This document shows positions 32,025 through 43,396 of a stretch of DNA of 64,000 bases, piece after piece; the stretch's first letter is position 1, and every line of letters starts with the position of its first letter. The DNA lies in the NCBI GenBank assembly GCA_010093705.1, contig MU006113.1, forward strand, positions 6,849 to 70,848, in the 5' to 3' direction. The notes beneath the pieces were generated by a model. It was not told where the DNA came from. It ran no database searches and worked only from the letters and a program-made list of their open reading frames with translations. A program made the translations under genes and the position numbers. The DNA comes from Patellaria atrata CBS 101060 (Eukaryota; Ascomycota; Dothideomycetes; Patellariales; Patellariaceae).

Positions 32025-33469
32025 AGGAAGAGGTGGGTTAGGGGCTGGAGAGGTGTGTTGGAGATCAATTTGTGTGCGGTATGTTTGATATTTCTGATTA
32101 CAAGTATTATTGATATCTTGTACTTACTGTAAGCAATGTACATGTCATATCTGAGGAAACAGGTCTGGTGAGTTTACGGTGTTATGATTAGGTCTGCTAC
32201 ATGGGTAAGGAATCATTAGGACTCGAGATAAGTGACTCAAGACAGCTTTCATGATGACCCACAGTCTGCGTACGCACTTACTTGACACGCATACAATATT
32301 TAAGTTGGATCGGTGGAGCGTGTTATGAGTTTGACTGTACTGGAAGATGGTAGATATGACTCCTGGGTTTTCAAATCCGCGTAGCACAGTTGGAGATTTC
32401 GTCAGTCACAGTTTCTTAGTCACATTTCGTATTTCCTACTCAATCACGGCGGATTACTTTTATTCTATTCAACATCCTTCTTAAATGATCTCTCGACCTT
32501 CTCTTAGCCCCCATCATTCTCCGTCATTGTTTGACTTTCCGTGTCACTTTCGTTTCTGCTCTTGGGAAGCCTACGCTAGTCTCAGGGGACATGAGAAAAT
32601 CTCAAACACGGCGGCTATGAAGTATTATAACAACTGAGCTATTGGACACACGTGTAAGAGCGTACGGCTCTATGTCTCTACCCAGTCGTGGCTATCCCGG
32701 TAAGGGGATGTCGTACTCCCCGCTAGCTAAACAAAGAATCTTAGCGCCCGTTCCGGTGACTAGGTTTCCGGCTTGAACCGATTGACCGGGAACGCAACTG
32801 TCATGATTGACTGGGTCGGAGTGTGTGTAGAGTCGGAGGTGACGTGCTGTTGTAACTGGAGAGGATGAGTCAGGTCGATAGGTGGATCAGCAATGTCTCT
32901 GCGGAAAGCCTGTCATAGGCGCTTAAGATCGTTTTGGCTTTTGAATTTAACTCCTGAAACTAGAATCGCATGTGTAGGAAAGTCTCATTTGGTATAGGCT
33001 GCCGCTGAGTGACGGTCCATAGCGGCTCATCAAGCCTGATCATATTCTTTACTCCAATTGTTAGAGTCATAGGGGTGTAAATCTCCCATGACAAGGGTAT
33101 GATTTGTCCATCGCAGGTCCGCAAGAAAGGTGTATTTGTGGATAGCCGTTGTTCTCTTTACTCCTGTTATCTGCTACTATCCATCCACGATTCACCAAAG
33201 TTTATCTACTTTCGACAACCCGACTATCATCATCCCACTCAGCATATCTGTTGTTAGATATCAGCATCTATTCCCGATATTAGACTCCACCAACCTTGCC
33301 AGCTATTCTACTCGACCCAAAAAACGGTGTCTTTATCAAGAAGGCAGAGCGACATAACCCGAATCCTACCAACTGAGGCTTGCTCAACAGTCTGTCTTCT
33401 TCTTCCATGTATATTCTACCTCCTAATATCCTTTACAAAGAAAATACCACGAACAGCACGTATTTCGAG
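32025..33469. other. Gene-free stretch before the accessory island
   Basis: No supported gene. 33130-33420 has several short plus-strand frames that lead into gene A and may be its leader. An in-frame Met at 33380 would add 30 residues to gene A. Confidence 0.35.
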
Positions 33470-33979
33470 ATGCGTAAGAAGCGAACCGGAGACGGGACCC
33501 CCTTCATAGAAATCTATTGCAATAGCGGAGACGAAGACAAACGCATCGCCGAACTCGAAATCTGTATTGAGCTCGTGTCTATGAAGTCCATTGACCGTGG
33601 TCGGATGCCTTTCAGCGATTTCAAAAAGTGTTTGATCCGTAAAGACTTCGATGAGGGGTACAAACAGAAAGATATTGACACCTTCAGCGAGACTCCCGAT
33701 TGGCCCAAGTCCATGATTGTCCAATTTGCCTTGCCAGATCACACCGGAGATCGCAGGACTGGGCACGAGAACTACTTCCCCTGTGCTTGTTCGCTGGAAG
33801 ACATCTGCCACTATTTGTCCATGCATTGCGCACCCTTCGCTAAGAAGACAACGATACTATGGCCGGTATACCACACGAAGAGTTTGTTTTCGAGAACGAA
33901 GGAGGAGCTGGTGGATTCTGAGAGCTTTCCCCGTCTGAAAGAATCTGATAAAAGGTATCTGAAACATCCTAAGAAATAG
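33470..33979 (+). CDS. Orphan-family protein A (unrecognised), stop with open frame beyond
   Basis: The frame encodes 169 residues from MRKKRTGDGTPFIEIYC. Shared family blocks are DGTPFIEIYCN followed by ELEICIELVSM, FSETPDWPKSMIVQF, and YFPCACSLEDICHYLSMHC followed by TTILWPVYHTKS. I do not recognise the family. Copies B, C and D lie within 6 kb. The TAG at 33977-33979 is followed in the same frame by 64 sense codons of similar character (for example YMLRTRTKRLARPT) up to TAA at 34172-34174. So either the stop is recent, or it is read through, or a very short 33-base intron (GTATCT at 33954) removes it, which would be unusually short. It has no signal peptide or membrane segment. Start choice follows the alignment with gene B's MREN; Met 33380 is the alternative. 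Confidence 0.55.
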   Translation: MRKKRTGDGTPFIEIYCNSGDEDKRIAELEICIELVSMKSIDRGRMPFSDFKKCLIRKDFDEGYKQKDIDTFSETPDWPKSMIVQFALPDHTGDRRTGHENYFPCACSLEDICHYLSMHCAPFAKKTTILWPVYHTKSLFSRTKEELVDSESFPRLKESDKRYLKHPKK

Positions 33980-34604
33980 AATGACAGCGAAGATACTCCG
34001 GAAAAGTACATGCTGCGAACGAGGACTAAGAGGCTAGCCCGTCCTACGCTGGATATAACGGAACCTATTCTGTCTGACGGAGATATTTTCACTGTTTGTT
34101 CTTTTCAGACCAAGGCTCGATCACTGGATTGCTCCGTTGCTAGCAAGAAATATACCACACTAGGTAACAGGTAACTAAGGGTTAGAAGGGAGAGACATCT
34201 GGATAGAGACATGCATGTTACTACGTGGCTATCCTCTGTATTTGCAGCATAATAAATGTTACTCCATAAATTCCATAATCTCTTAAGGGGATGCATTCTT
34301 TCCACTCACATAAAAAGCTTTATTTCCATCAATGCGTTTCCGACTTTTGCTCGAATAAACAAATCATTCACATATTCTACCCCGAGCCTGCTGGACTCGA
34401 GTATATAGTGAGTTAGTTGTTAAACTAATAGTTTATTAAGCCCATACGAGTCCAGTTCCATAGAAGTATGCTGATTGATGCTGGATAGGTAACCTGCACT
34501 TCATTTGATACAAGATTTACACTAATGATGAAAGGTTTGAGTGGATAGAAGGCCTATTTGTTTCCCCAAAAGGAATTACATGAGCATTCTCCCTCCCGTT
34601 TACT
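33980..34604. other. Convergent space between orphan genes A and B
   Basis: The first 195 bases continue gene A's frame past its stop. The remainder is AT-rich with no supported gene. Confidence 0.4.
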
Positions 34605-35319
34605 CTATCGCAATGAAAAAGTCCACGTCAAACAAACAAGTATATTATTCCGATCAGTAGAGGTGGTGCTGAAATACTCCTTGCGAATAGGTCGACACTT
34701 GTATTTGAGCTGGAACCAGTACTCCTCCTTCCTTGCCTTTGACTCTTTTATCCCTCGCTTCTCCATGTCTTCAAGAAAGCATTTCCTAAAGCTTTCGGAG
34801 CCCACTGGTGTTTTAACCTTCCTCTTTGACATCTTTAGTGGAGTATTATACTTCTCGGTGCAGTAAACTGGACGTAATATTGCGGTTTCCGTCGAAGCAA
34901 GCGATAGCTGTATCGCGAAGAAGTGGCAGATATCGTCGAGAGAACAATCCAGTGGGAGAGACCACTTGAGCGGAAGGTACCCTATATCTCTGAAAATGGT
35001 AGAGTCGAGTAGAAGTAGCAGACAATGCTTACATAGCCGTCCTAGTCTCCGCATTTGGCTAGCGTCCCAAAGACAGAATGTGTAAAATTCCTTCACCTCA
35101 GGCCAATCAGGATTTTCAGCATAGTTGAGTATGGACTGTTCGCTGCTTTTGGTTCCAAAAAGGCGACGGAGTAAGACCTTTGACAATAATATTTTCGTAC
35201 CCAAAGCGATCAGGGCGAACAGGGCTAATTTCCAGTCGAGAGGAGGAACAGAGTTCCCTCAACCCATTGCCAAACACTTTCACAATGGGAGTACCGTCTG
35301 TTGCCAGATTCTCGCGCAT
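34605..35319 (-). CDS. Orphan-family protein B (unrecognised)
   Basis: Two exons on the minus strand (35319-35201, 35142-34605) encode about 218 residues. The 58-base intron (GTACGA...AAGCAG) is inferred because it is the change that brings the two matching frames into phase. Matches to gene A: MRENLATDGTPIVKV with A's MRKKRTGDGTPFIEI; ILNYAENPDWPEVKEF with IDTFSETPDWPKSMIV; LPLDCSLDDICHFFAIQL with FPCACSLEDICHYLSMHC; TAILRPVYCTEK with TTILWPVYHTK; then SESFRKCF with SESFPRL. The C-terminus is Lys/Arg-rich like the frame beyond A's stop. Upstream of Met 35319, an acidic Pro-rich reading (EAEEPETDPK) is interrupted at a duplicated CTGAAACCGATCC (35347-35388), so a longer ancestral N-terminus is possible. 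Confidence 0.5.
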
Positions 35320-36519
35320 GGTGAAGAATGGGGGTTTTTCAGGCTTTTCGGGATCGGTTTCAGGGCTCTTTGGGATCGGTTTCAGGCTCTTCGGCTTCGG
35401 TTTTATTCACTTGGTCTAAGAAGCCCAGATCGAAGTGAAGGTGCATGCCGCTTTCCTGTCTATCGTTAGCTATATAGAATAGTGTCATGTGCGAGAAGGG
35501 GAATATTGACTTGTGGGGAAGCCGAATCCTCGGGACGGGTAACCGATGATTCGTCAGAAGCAACCATCGTAGAGGCAGTGGACATGTTTCTCAGGAGAAA
35601 AACGGATTGACGGAGATCATGTAGTACCGTCTCCGCGATATCAATGGAGCGAGACGATGTATCCAAATTTAAGGAAGAGCATCATCCTGTTCAACAGATT
35701 CGTGTTCGCCATCCAGAATTACAGAGCTATTCGATGTTTTCGTCTCGTGTGAATGCTCACCACCTTCCCGATCTACTGATGGAGAGATTGGGGGCTCGTC
35801 TGAGCCCTTGGGAATAGGTTGTTCATGTGTTTTTGTAGGATCAGAGATGAGGAAATAGCTCAATTAAAGCCGAAATCTGTCAAGAGGACTTTTAACCGTC
35901 TAACCGTCTGATCAGTAGAAAAGTTGAGAAATAGAAGGAAGATATGAAATTGAGCTGTAATCGTAAATTCGCGATTCGGGGAATCAGTAATCTATGATCG
36001 AATAAGAAGAAAAATTAACCAGTAATAGCTCCTCTCATATACAAGAAACTCTTCTATAATAACTTAGAGAATAGGAATTATGGATAGCGCGTATATCTAT
36101 CATGAAAAAAGGAAGCGTTCCCACAACTCCATCGGCCAGAGAAGAGAAAATGCTTACTCATGGATGGCCAGTCACTCTGCGCCAGCCACTCTGTAGTACA
36201 AGAACCATAGTCAAGGCGGCTAAGAAACCTATCCAGAACGCAACATCCACGTCGCGCTCATCAACAGAAAGTAAGCCAACAACGAGAATGTGAATCAAGT
36301 CCAAGCTGAAGATATGTCTCAATACTATTGACGTTTGTAGTTCGGATTGGATTGCATTCGACGTTCAAAAACCTAATCTAGTAATTTCAGTATTTTATCT
36401 CAAACAACGAGGATCAGGCGCGAACTCGAGCACAGCAGTGCCTCAAACACCTACCTCAAGCGCCTAGCAATAGTGCACGGTAAGGTAGCCATAAGTGTTT
36501 TAAACGCGCCACTCGGAGG
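35320..36519. other. Disordered-protein-like frames, no settled gene
   Basis: Minus-strand frames at 35863-35669, 35666-35466 and 35563-35360 read as low-complexity, Ser/Glu/Pro-rich protein and could be 5' exons of gene B or its decayed N-terminus. I could not join them with convincing splice sites. 35870-36519 holds nothing supported. Confidence 0.3.
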
Positions 36520-36619
36520 NNNNNNNNNNNNNNNNNNNNNNNNNNNNNNNNNNNNNNNNNNNNNNNNNNNNNNNNNNNNNNNNNNNNNNNNNNNNNNNNN
36601 NNNNNNNNNNNNNNNNNNN
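36520..36619. other. Assembly gap, 100 N
   Basis: Exactly 100 N, a placeholder of unknown true length. It is followed at once by a G-run (36620-36634), so the break was probably caused by hard-to-read G/C-rich sequence. Confidence 0.99.
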
Positions 36620-37082
36620 GGGGGGGAAGGGGGGTAATAATAGGAGTCTTAATTGTGGGATTACTCCTGGGGACGTCACCAGGATAATACTGATTCAAAG
36701 TTAACGGCCGTAGTTGATGATAGGGATACTGTTTTACAAAGATCTCATTTAAGAAGTGGACAGTTGCACCAAGATTACTCATACCTCTATCATCGTATCA
36801 ACGGGATAAACGTGTCAGGCAAGACTCGATGACTGGATACCACATCACCAAAGTTGACCGGAATATGAGGAAAACCTACGTACAAAAAGGACGTCTTCGG
36901 CACTGACATCGCATACAATAGATTCCTTTTTGATACTGTTGCATTAAAATCGCCTGATGCTGCCCCTAATCTTTCCTAAAGCGGCCCATTTGATCATAGG
37001 TTAGCATCATCACTGCTCAAGGCGTGTGCTGAAAGTCCGTACTGTACGTAAACTCATTCGCTGATCACCAAAGAGTGTAGCC
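36620..37082. other. Gene-free stretch after the gap
   Basis: No supported gene. A minus-strand frame crossing the gap (36782-36456) contains N-derived unknowns and cannot be judged. The word GTACTGTACGTA at 37039-37050 lies close upstream of gene C. Confidence 0.35.
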
Positions 37083-37736
37083 ATGACTACTATGCGCTCC
37101 CAGATAGACGTCACCCGCTTCTGGATAATCGAGTTCCTTTGTGTCGGTACATTTGATGGTCAAATATTCGTCGAGATCAACGGTGAATTTGATGGGAAGT
37201 GCACGACTGCCGGTACATCCTTCTACCGCATGATAATCAGCATTGAGAAGGCAGAGAAAAGCCTTAGAATCGAAGTGCCCCAGTTGATAAGGGAAAGCTT
37301 TAAGGATATGTCCACTGGGCGGAGAGATCTACGTAAAGGGGGAAGCATCATTGAAAATATAAAGAGTGGCGAAGAACATGAAGCGTACAGGCGGAATGAA
37401 TTCGATATGCGGAATCGAGCCCAAGAGCGTACCCCGAGATTCTACGACATCCATCAGGACTGCGGATTCCTAGACATCTGTCAAACCATCGCTATAAAGG
37501 AACACTTTCACGAAATTTCCCGTAGCAGCATTATCGTATACTTCCGCCAAAGAATGGAAGGGGGGCTTCGACATGAAGACACGCCGGTGGATAGGTTCAC
37601 ACTGAAGGAACTCTTAGAGAAAGAACAGCCCGGCGAGAGAGCTTTTCTTAGGGTTGAGATTGAGCCGTTAGAAAAGTTTTTTGTAGAGGATGCCGATGAG
37701 ATAGCTGCATACGCTTGTGAGCCAAAAGTAGTGTGA
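37083..37736 (+). CDS. Orphan-family protein C (unrecognised), intact
   Basis: A single exon encodes 217 residues with no internal stop, the best-preserved copy in the island. The N-terminal block is FDGQIFVEINGEF followed by SFYRMIISIEKAEKSLRIEV, matching the pattern P/G-x-[FI]-[IV]-x-[IV] ... L-x-I-x-I-E of genes A and D. The C-terminal block is FYDIHQDCGFLDICQTIAI followed by SSIIVYFRQR, matching CSLxDICxxxxI then x-x-I-L-x-P-V-Y. The tail is acidic (EKFFVEDADEIAAY). It is predicted to be soluble, with no targeting signal. Alternating hydrophobic residues suggest a beta-sandwich followed by a helix (inference). There is no known family and no function is proposed. Confidence 0.65.
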   Translation: MTTMRSQIDVTRFWIIEFLCVGTFDGQIFVEINGEFDGKCTTAGTSFYRMIISIEKAEKSLRIEVPQLIRESFKDMSTGRRDLRKGGSIIENIKSGEEHEAYRRNEFDMRNRAQERTPRFYDIHQDCGFLDICQTIAIKEHFHEISRSSIIVYFRQRMEGGLRHEDTPVDRFTLKELLEKEQPGERAFLRVEIEPLEKFFVEDADEIAAYACEPKVV

Positions 37737-38694
37737 GAGCGAAGTGGAGTCAATAGATTGAGGAATGTAAAGTTGTGGATGAAGGATGTAATTCAGAGAC
37801 AGTCCCACCAAAGCAACCGATTCTGTCTCTAAGTAAAATATGAGATGACTATAACTTTCATCTAAAAGCAAGTTCTTTACCCACCAAAAGACATGTAGTT
37901 ACATCATAAGAGCGTGCTACAGCAAGTGTTAAGGCATGCGAGAAGGCATGACTCTTATATGCGACCGATCAAATGACTTCGCTCGCCTTGAACCGCTTCT
38001 CAGAGTCAAGTTAAGTAAACTCATAGATGAATATTTCAGGCGTTGCTCATACCAACGTTCACAAGAAATGCTGGAATGAGTTCCAAGCTGCTCTAATATG
38101 ACAGATTCCAGGAGTCAAGGTGCTCAAACCATTACGAAAACCAAGTTGTCCGGATGTGACAGCTTTCAGGAGTCAAAGACCTGAAGTTATGTTGAAAACC
38201 AAGCTCTTTTTTCTCACACCTATACTCACCAGTAACACACGAGCACATTCAGCACGCTTATGACAGCTTTTGGAGTCAAATTACAGGAGAGTACATGATG
38301 ACTGCGTTCCCCATTGCTCTCGGGAAGGCCTCTCGAGGAGTCACAGTCGATATAAATAGCCATGCGGATCCCTCTTTGAGATGAAGGAGTTCTACCATGC
38401 TTTACCGAGAATTAAAGCTTGCATCCCTCTAAATTCAAAGTCTGTTGTAACGATCAAACTTCACTGCTTACCTGTCGATTTACCTCTACACGATCCTAAA
38501 GACACCTTTATCACTTAAAGACCCTCTCCGCAATTAGCTCTCAAGAGTATCTCTTTAGAGCTCAACGTTGATCGTCAAAGCCGAATATTGCACCCAGGGA
38601 CCTCAAGTACTGCTTCCAGTCAAGCCCAAGTTAGAAGAACCACCCCATATGTGGTCTAATACAATGTTACTGATTTGATATTAGGATAGAAATA
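37737..38694. other. Spacer between orphan genes C and D with degenerate repeats
   Basis: No gene. It contains three or more copies of a TGACAGnTTnnnGGAGTCAA word set, annotated separately. Confidence 0.4.
38098..38285 (+). repeat. Degenerate direct repeat, ~57-base spacing
   Basis: ATGACAGATTCCAGGAGTCA (38098), TGTGACAGCTTTCAGGAGTC (38155) and TATGACAGCTTTTGGAGTCA (38259) share a core. The first two are both followed about 30 bases later by GAAAACCAAG. Looser relatives occur at 38004 and 38334. Confidence 0.5.
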
Positions 38695-39561
38695 ATGAGT
38701 TCCCGAGACTGGAAAGCGGAACCAATGATCACTATGATGAATGGTCTGGACCGTCCGGTAAAAGATCCTATCATCGTAGTGAAGGGAAATACGGAAAAAA
38801 AGGACACGGGTCTGAGCACATGGAACTTGGAGATCAGCATAGTGAACCGGGCAAAATATTTGGCAACTATAGAAGGCATGGAACGCCCTTCTGGTCAGAC
38901 ACCCAAATTGTCAAGTACGGTGGGAACTCATCTTGACCACGCACCTTCCGTTCCCAAAGGTGTGCATCCTCGAGGAGAGATCTATAGGTTTGTTGGAGAT
39001 AAGCCAAACGCACCGGACGAGACACCTCCAAGCTCGAGTTTCCCGGACTAGTACTATTACTTCCCTACCCACTTCGAATTACATATCTGTCATGGGATCG
39101 CTATGCAGCACAAATTGCAGGAGCGTGAAAAATCTTTCTTGGGGGTGGAGCTCCAGCGGAAGACAAGGCTTTTGAGACACCAAAAGAAGTCGAAAGTAGA
39201 CTTCTCGAAAATTCAACTCCAAACGGATGCGGATTTCAAGCATAGGAAGTATGATAAGATGTGCAAAGGGGGTTCTGGAAAAGAGTATAAGTACCGGGTC
39301 GAGGTACAATACTTGGCGCGTCAGATAAAGCGTGATGAGTCCAAAAATATCGAGGAAGGTCAACTTCATTATAAGTGCATACTAGAGGAAACCGAGATTG
39401 TAAATCCATTCACTAGTAAAGACGCCATGCCAGACCAGTCAAACCCGTTGCTGGACCAGGACTATTTGCCGAACGTAGCTGATGAGAACATAGGGGAGCT
39501 GGCCAGTGACGCTATGCTGGACACATCCCAGAGTTGGTCAGTCATGGGAGATGTGTTATAA
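38695..39561 (+). pseudogene. Orphan-family protein D (unrecognised), one in-frame stop
   Basis: The same frame runs from ATG 38695 to TAA 39559-39561, broken only by TAG at 39049-39051. Before the stop: GLDRPVKDPIIVVKGN then LSTWNLEISIVNRAKYLATI, matching the N-terminal block of A. Right after it: YYYFPTHFELHICHGIAMQH, matching A's YFPCACSLEDICHYLSMHC. Homology thus spans the stop, so the two halves belonged to one protein of about 288 residues. The C-terminal 100 residues are longer than in A and C and rich in Lys and Glu. Whether the stop kills the gene or is read through cannot be told from sequence. No convincing intron removes it. Confidence 0.55.
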
Positions 39562-39849
39562 CGAACATATATTATACTGTCGGAATATGGGTACCCTCTA
39601 ATATTACCAACAAGAACTTGCCTCTCAAAAAAAATTCGGTTCAATGACCGGTATGCATAATGTGAATTAGCTTCCCCTGATGAAGCACTGGGAATTTGTT
39701 AATTTGAGACTTTAACATACCTTGCGTGTGACACCTTTAGCAGCTCTTACCCGCTTTCAAAGCGAGTCATCGCTCAGTCTCTGAATTGACCTCTGCCCAT
39801 TCCCTCAAGTCTCCTATTTAAATTGCACTCATTCATCTCGACACAGATC

Positions 39850-40392
39850 TCACTGATAGGAGTCTACGTTCAACGTAGTGTCGAAGGTAGCCTCTGGAAG
39901 GGGGGTGTATGCATGACCTAAGTAATTTTGATAACAAGAGCAGACAAAATTTTGCCAGACAACTACAGGCATGTCATGATATCGGAGCTGCATCGCACCT
40001 TTCCTCAGCCTTCTAATCTCGCGATGAGAATTCGTGTAAACTTCTTTTAAGCAAGCGTCCCGGTCGAGATGGGCACCAAGACATCTGTAGCTAGGCTTAC
40101 GGGCCAAAACGTCGAACAGCGCTGCAAAAAATGCATGAGCATAACTTTCAGTCACGATGAGGTTTTGAACAGGTTCGAGACTGGGGTTCTGAAGACCATT
40201 ACAAATCCAGGGTATGCTCCGAGGAGCGCTAGGTGGAAGATATTGACGCATCCGAGGAGAGGTGACTGTATGACTTGCGTATTGACTGTGATTTATGATT
40301 TTTTGAATGCTATAAAGAACAAACAGTTGCTTACCGGCGGTTGACAGTCCTACTGTAATGTTAGAAAGATGGATGGGCCGTAAGGGATTCAT
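39850..40392 (-). CDS. Unrecognised 180-residue frame
   Basis: An uninterrupted frame starts at MNPLRPIHLSNITV. The middle part reads like a real protein (LIVTESYAHAFFAALFDVLA, RCLGAHLDRDACLKEVYTNS, MPVVVWQNFVCSCYQ), with five cysteines. A 49-base segment near the 5' end (GTAAGC...CACAG) looks like an intron, but removing it breaks the frame, so the start may be wrong or a further exon may exist. It does not share the blocks of genes A-D. No family, no targeting signal. Confidence 0.4.
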   Translation of the reverse strand: MNPLRPIHLSNITVGLSTAGKQLFVLYSIQKIINHSQYASHTVTSPRMRQYLPPSAPRSIPWICNGLQNPSLEPVQNLIVTESYAHAFFAALFDVLARKPSYRCLGAHLDRDACLKEVYTNSHREIRRLRKGAMQLRYHDMPVVVWQNFVCSCYQNYLGHAYTPLPEATFDTTLNVDSYQ

Positions 40393-41573
40393 TGACTCTC
40401 ATCAACATGAGTCTGAAGGCGACGGAGCATGGTGTGAACTCATATATATATATATGTGGGTGTTCTCTATGCTGGAATTTTCCTGCAGAACGAAAACCAC
40501 CTCCTCTTTGATATTGAGCTTTTCATTTAGATAGAAGAACACAACCTTACATGGAATCTGAATATCGCTCGCGAGATCAGTGTGCGTACTATACATCTTT
40601 GGGGATACAAATAGCAGGGAGTCTACAACTCAAAATGTAATCGAAAGTGGTCCATAGAATCGATGGAGAACAGCAGTAGAATGTGATGTCGCGTTGATCG
40701 GAAGAGTCGGCGCCGTATTATCCGAGATCTCGGTAAGGTACCCAAATCAATATTCGGGATGTGTGGACCGAGGCTTAGCCATTACGTATTCTATCTCATA
40801 CTGATCTCATCGAAGCAGAAGGATTTGATTTTGAATAATTGGCTGACAGTGAGAGATCAGAGAAGAGGGTTTTATGGAGGCAGTGCAAAGCTTGACGCCC
40901 AAATGGTTTGTTGTGGGCACATACATATTTCTAATTCTACTAAGGGAAGTTTCAAGCCTCGAGAGGCCTGGAAGCCCTCGGCGGCTGGTGTAACAAGAAT
41001 ACAAGATGCTGTAATAGTCAAGAACCCCGCGCCTGGTTCTTGCAGGTTTGAGCTGGATCTATTTCTCTAACTTGTATACCGGGTACAGCAGCATCTTCGT
41101 GCCTGTATAGATATGCCGAGAAGATCTATCCGGTATAGCCGTCACACAAACTGAACTTCTTGTCGCCGACAAAAGTTCGCAATCGACGCCAGAACAACCA
41201 GACTTTCCCATCTCAACAAACACCCTTGATATTTCAAGGGCCTGAACTCCATTCTCAAACACTCCGAGTAGCATACATTCCATCAGTATCCGCTTCCACT
41301 ACGAGCCCTGTTCATATCATCTACTCCTTTCAAACCTTTTTTTTTTTTTTTTAAAAAAAAAAATCTTTCTTTCCTCATTCGTCTTAATCCAGCTGACTAC
41401 CATTTCGGTCGGATGTCCCAAACCATGACTGCATAGCCTGCTGACGCGTTTGAACATTGAAAGCGTGAATCGTGAAGATCGTTTTGTAGAACTGTTCAAG
41501 CCATTTTACCTAAAGTGGACGTGTCACTTCCTTTCATAACCTGGCTGAGCGAAGATACAGTACCGATTACAGT
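40393..41573. other. Gene-free stretch
   Basis: A TA microsatellite at 40441-40455 and a T16-A11 homopolymer junction at 41337-41363 stand out. No supported gene. Confidence 0.4.
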
Positions 41574-43396
41574 ATGTTACAACCGCTCAGAACCACGGCG
41601 TGGCTCTACGCCATACTGTTCCCGACGGTGACGGCGCAGCTCGTTTCACCTTCAAATACGTCAGTCACCGTTATCGAACCAGACTCTCAACCAGTCATAA
41701 TAATTTCCAATGTTTCCGGGAGAGCTGGTTCGTATATGTTACAACTAGCCCTCCTTCCGCTCACTCCCGGCGCACTAGACATTACTGTATGTACCGTACT
41801 TCCACCTCACATCAGCTATTGTTCCCTTCATGTCCTGCTATTATTGCTTACTTCCTTTTTAATTCAAATATTTGAATAAGGCTAACTGCTTCATACACCA
41901 GCCTGATCAAGTATCTGGGCGTCTCTTCATAGCCACTTCCTCCAACTTTGGTCTTATAAGACCAAATAACATTGCCTTTATTCCATGCGAACCTTCCGCA
42001 TATACCGACGACAACCAATCTACAGACCTCATTCACGTCGCCGTAAACCGTGCTGCTGCTGCTGTGATCTTCTTCGCTGAGGATTCCGAACATTGTGACC
42101 TCACCGACGCCCCTCCCTACCCTTGGTTCTATTCTACGACGAGCAGAGACGCGGTGCGTCAGTTCTTGACTACAATGAGTGGTAACACTGGCGGTGAATT
42201 GTTTAGAGGGATGATCATGACAAGGCAGGAGAGTAATAGTACAAGTCCTGGGAACAATGAAGATAATAACAACAATCCACTGGGGCCCTCTCCGTCTACT
42301 GCGGTTGCTATGATTATTCTTTACAGTATTACCGGCATAATAACCGCTCTCTTCCTGTGTATCATTGTCACTGGAGCACTGCGAGCTCACCGCCACCCAG
42401 AGAGATATGGTCCTGGGGCTCTTCTAGGACGGCCACGTCAAAGTAGAGCCAGAGGCCTTGCTCAGGCTATGCTCGACACCATACCTATCGTCAAATTTGG
42501 GGACAGGAGTCAACCAAAACAGGATGATGTGGAACTCGCGGATAACTCGAATGCGAATGCAGAGCGGCCAAGAGAAAATACCAATCAAGATGAGCTTTCG
42601 CGGAGAAATTCTCAATCAACTGCTGTACAAGATACCAATGTAGCGCGTACTCACACAGAAGATACCCAGGCCACAGCAGCCGCCACATCAAATCCACCGG
42701 AACAGGATGATCAGAATGCAGAAATTGGTCTGGGATGCTCAATCTGTACTGATGATTTCGAGGTCGGCCAAGACATCCGCGTCCTCCCCTGCAAACACAA
42801 ATTCCATCCTGCTTGTATCGATCCTTGGTTACTCAATGTTTCTGGTACATGCCCTCTCTGGTGAGTCTATCCTCCAATTACCCCATAATAATTCCCCAAT
42901 TCCATCTAACGATTAAAATAGTCGCGTTGATCTTCACCCGACCACGACCAGCGAATCCAATTTCAATGAACCTAGTTCCATAAACGACAGCATGGCACCG
43001 CCGCTCACCCTCGATGAAGCAGGTCAACAACGCCGTTCATCCCGTTTCCTTGACGTTCATGGTCAAGGTAACCCGGAACATCGCTTCTCAGTCGCGCTTG
43101 GTAACTGGCGCCGTCAGGTCAGGGATCGCAGGAATCGTGCTAGTTTCGTCGAAGGGAATAATAGTACTACCGGTGAAGCTATGACGAGTCTTCAAACGGA
43201 CGGCCAAGTCGACGCTCAGGAAAGTTTACATGACGCTAGTGAGGCGAGAAGAGCAAGGAGATTGACCGGTCGCTTTGAGAGGGTCTTTGGGATCAGGACT
43301 CGAAGGGCGGAGGAAGAGAATACGGCGATAGGGATGGTGCAGGGGGGTGCTGGGTCATCGACTAATGCACCTGCTGGTGTACAGGCGAGGATATGA
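41574..43396 (+). CDS. PA-TM-RING ubiquitin ligase (RING-H2)
   Basis: Three exons (41574-41786, 41881-42860, 42922-43396) encode 555 residues. The introns are 94 bases (GTATGT...ATAAG) and 61 bases (GTGAGT...AATAG), in phase. A signal peptide (MLQPLRTTAWLYAILF, cleaved near TAQL) leads into a protease-associated-like lumenal domain (about 25-190). Next comes one membrane segment (AVAMIILYSITGIITALFLC, about 215-240), a disordered acidic linker, and a C3H2C3 RING: CSICTDDFEVGQ, then LPCKHKFHPACIDPWL, then CPLCRVDL, the last cysteine being completed across the second intron. A basic Arg-rich tail follows. Family members sit in endosome, vacuole or Golgi membranes and ubiquitinate membrane cargo. 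The call is firm; the exact substrates are unknown. Confidence 0.9.

Noticed and set aside
33416-33826. 136-codon frame opposite orphan gene A
   Set aside because: The plus strand carries the blocks shared with B, C and D; the antisense frame shares nothing.
36456-36782. Minus-strand frame across the assembly gap
   Set aside because: Open only because N codons were read as sense; cannot be judged.
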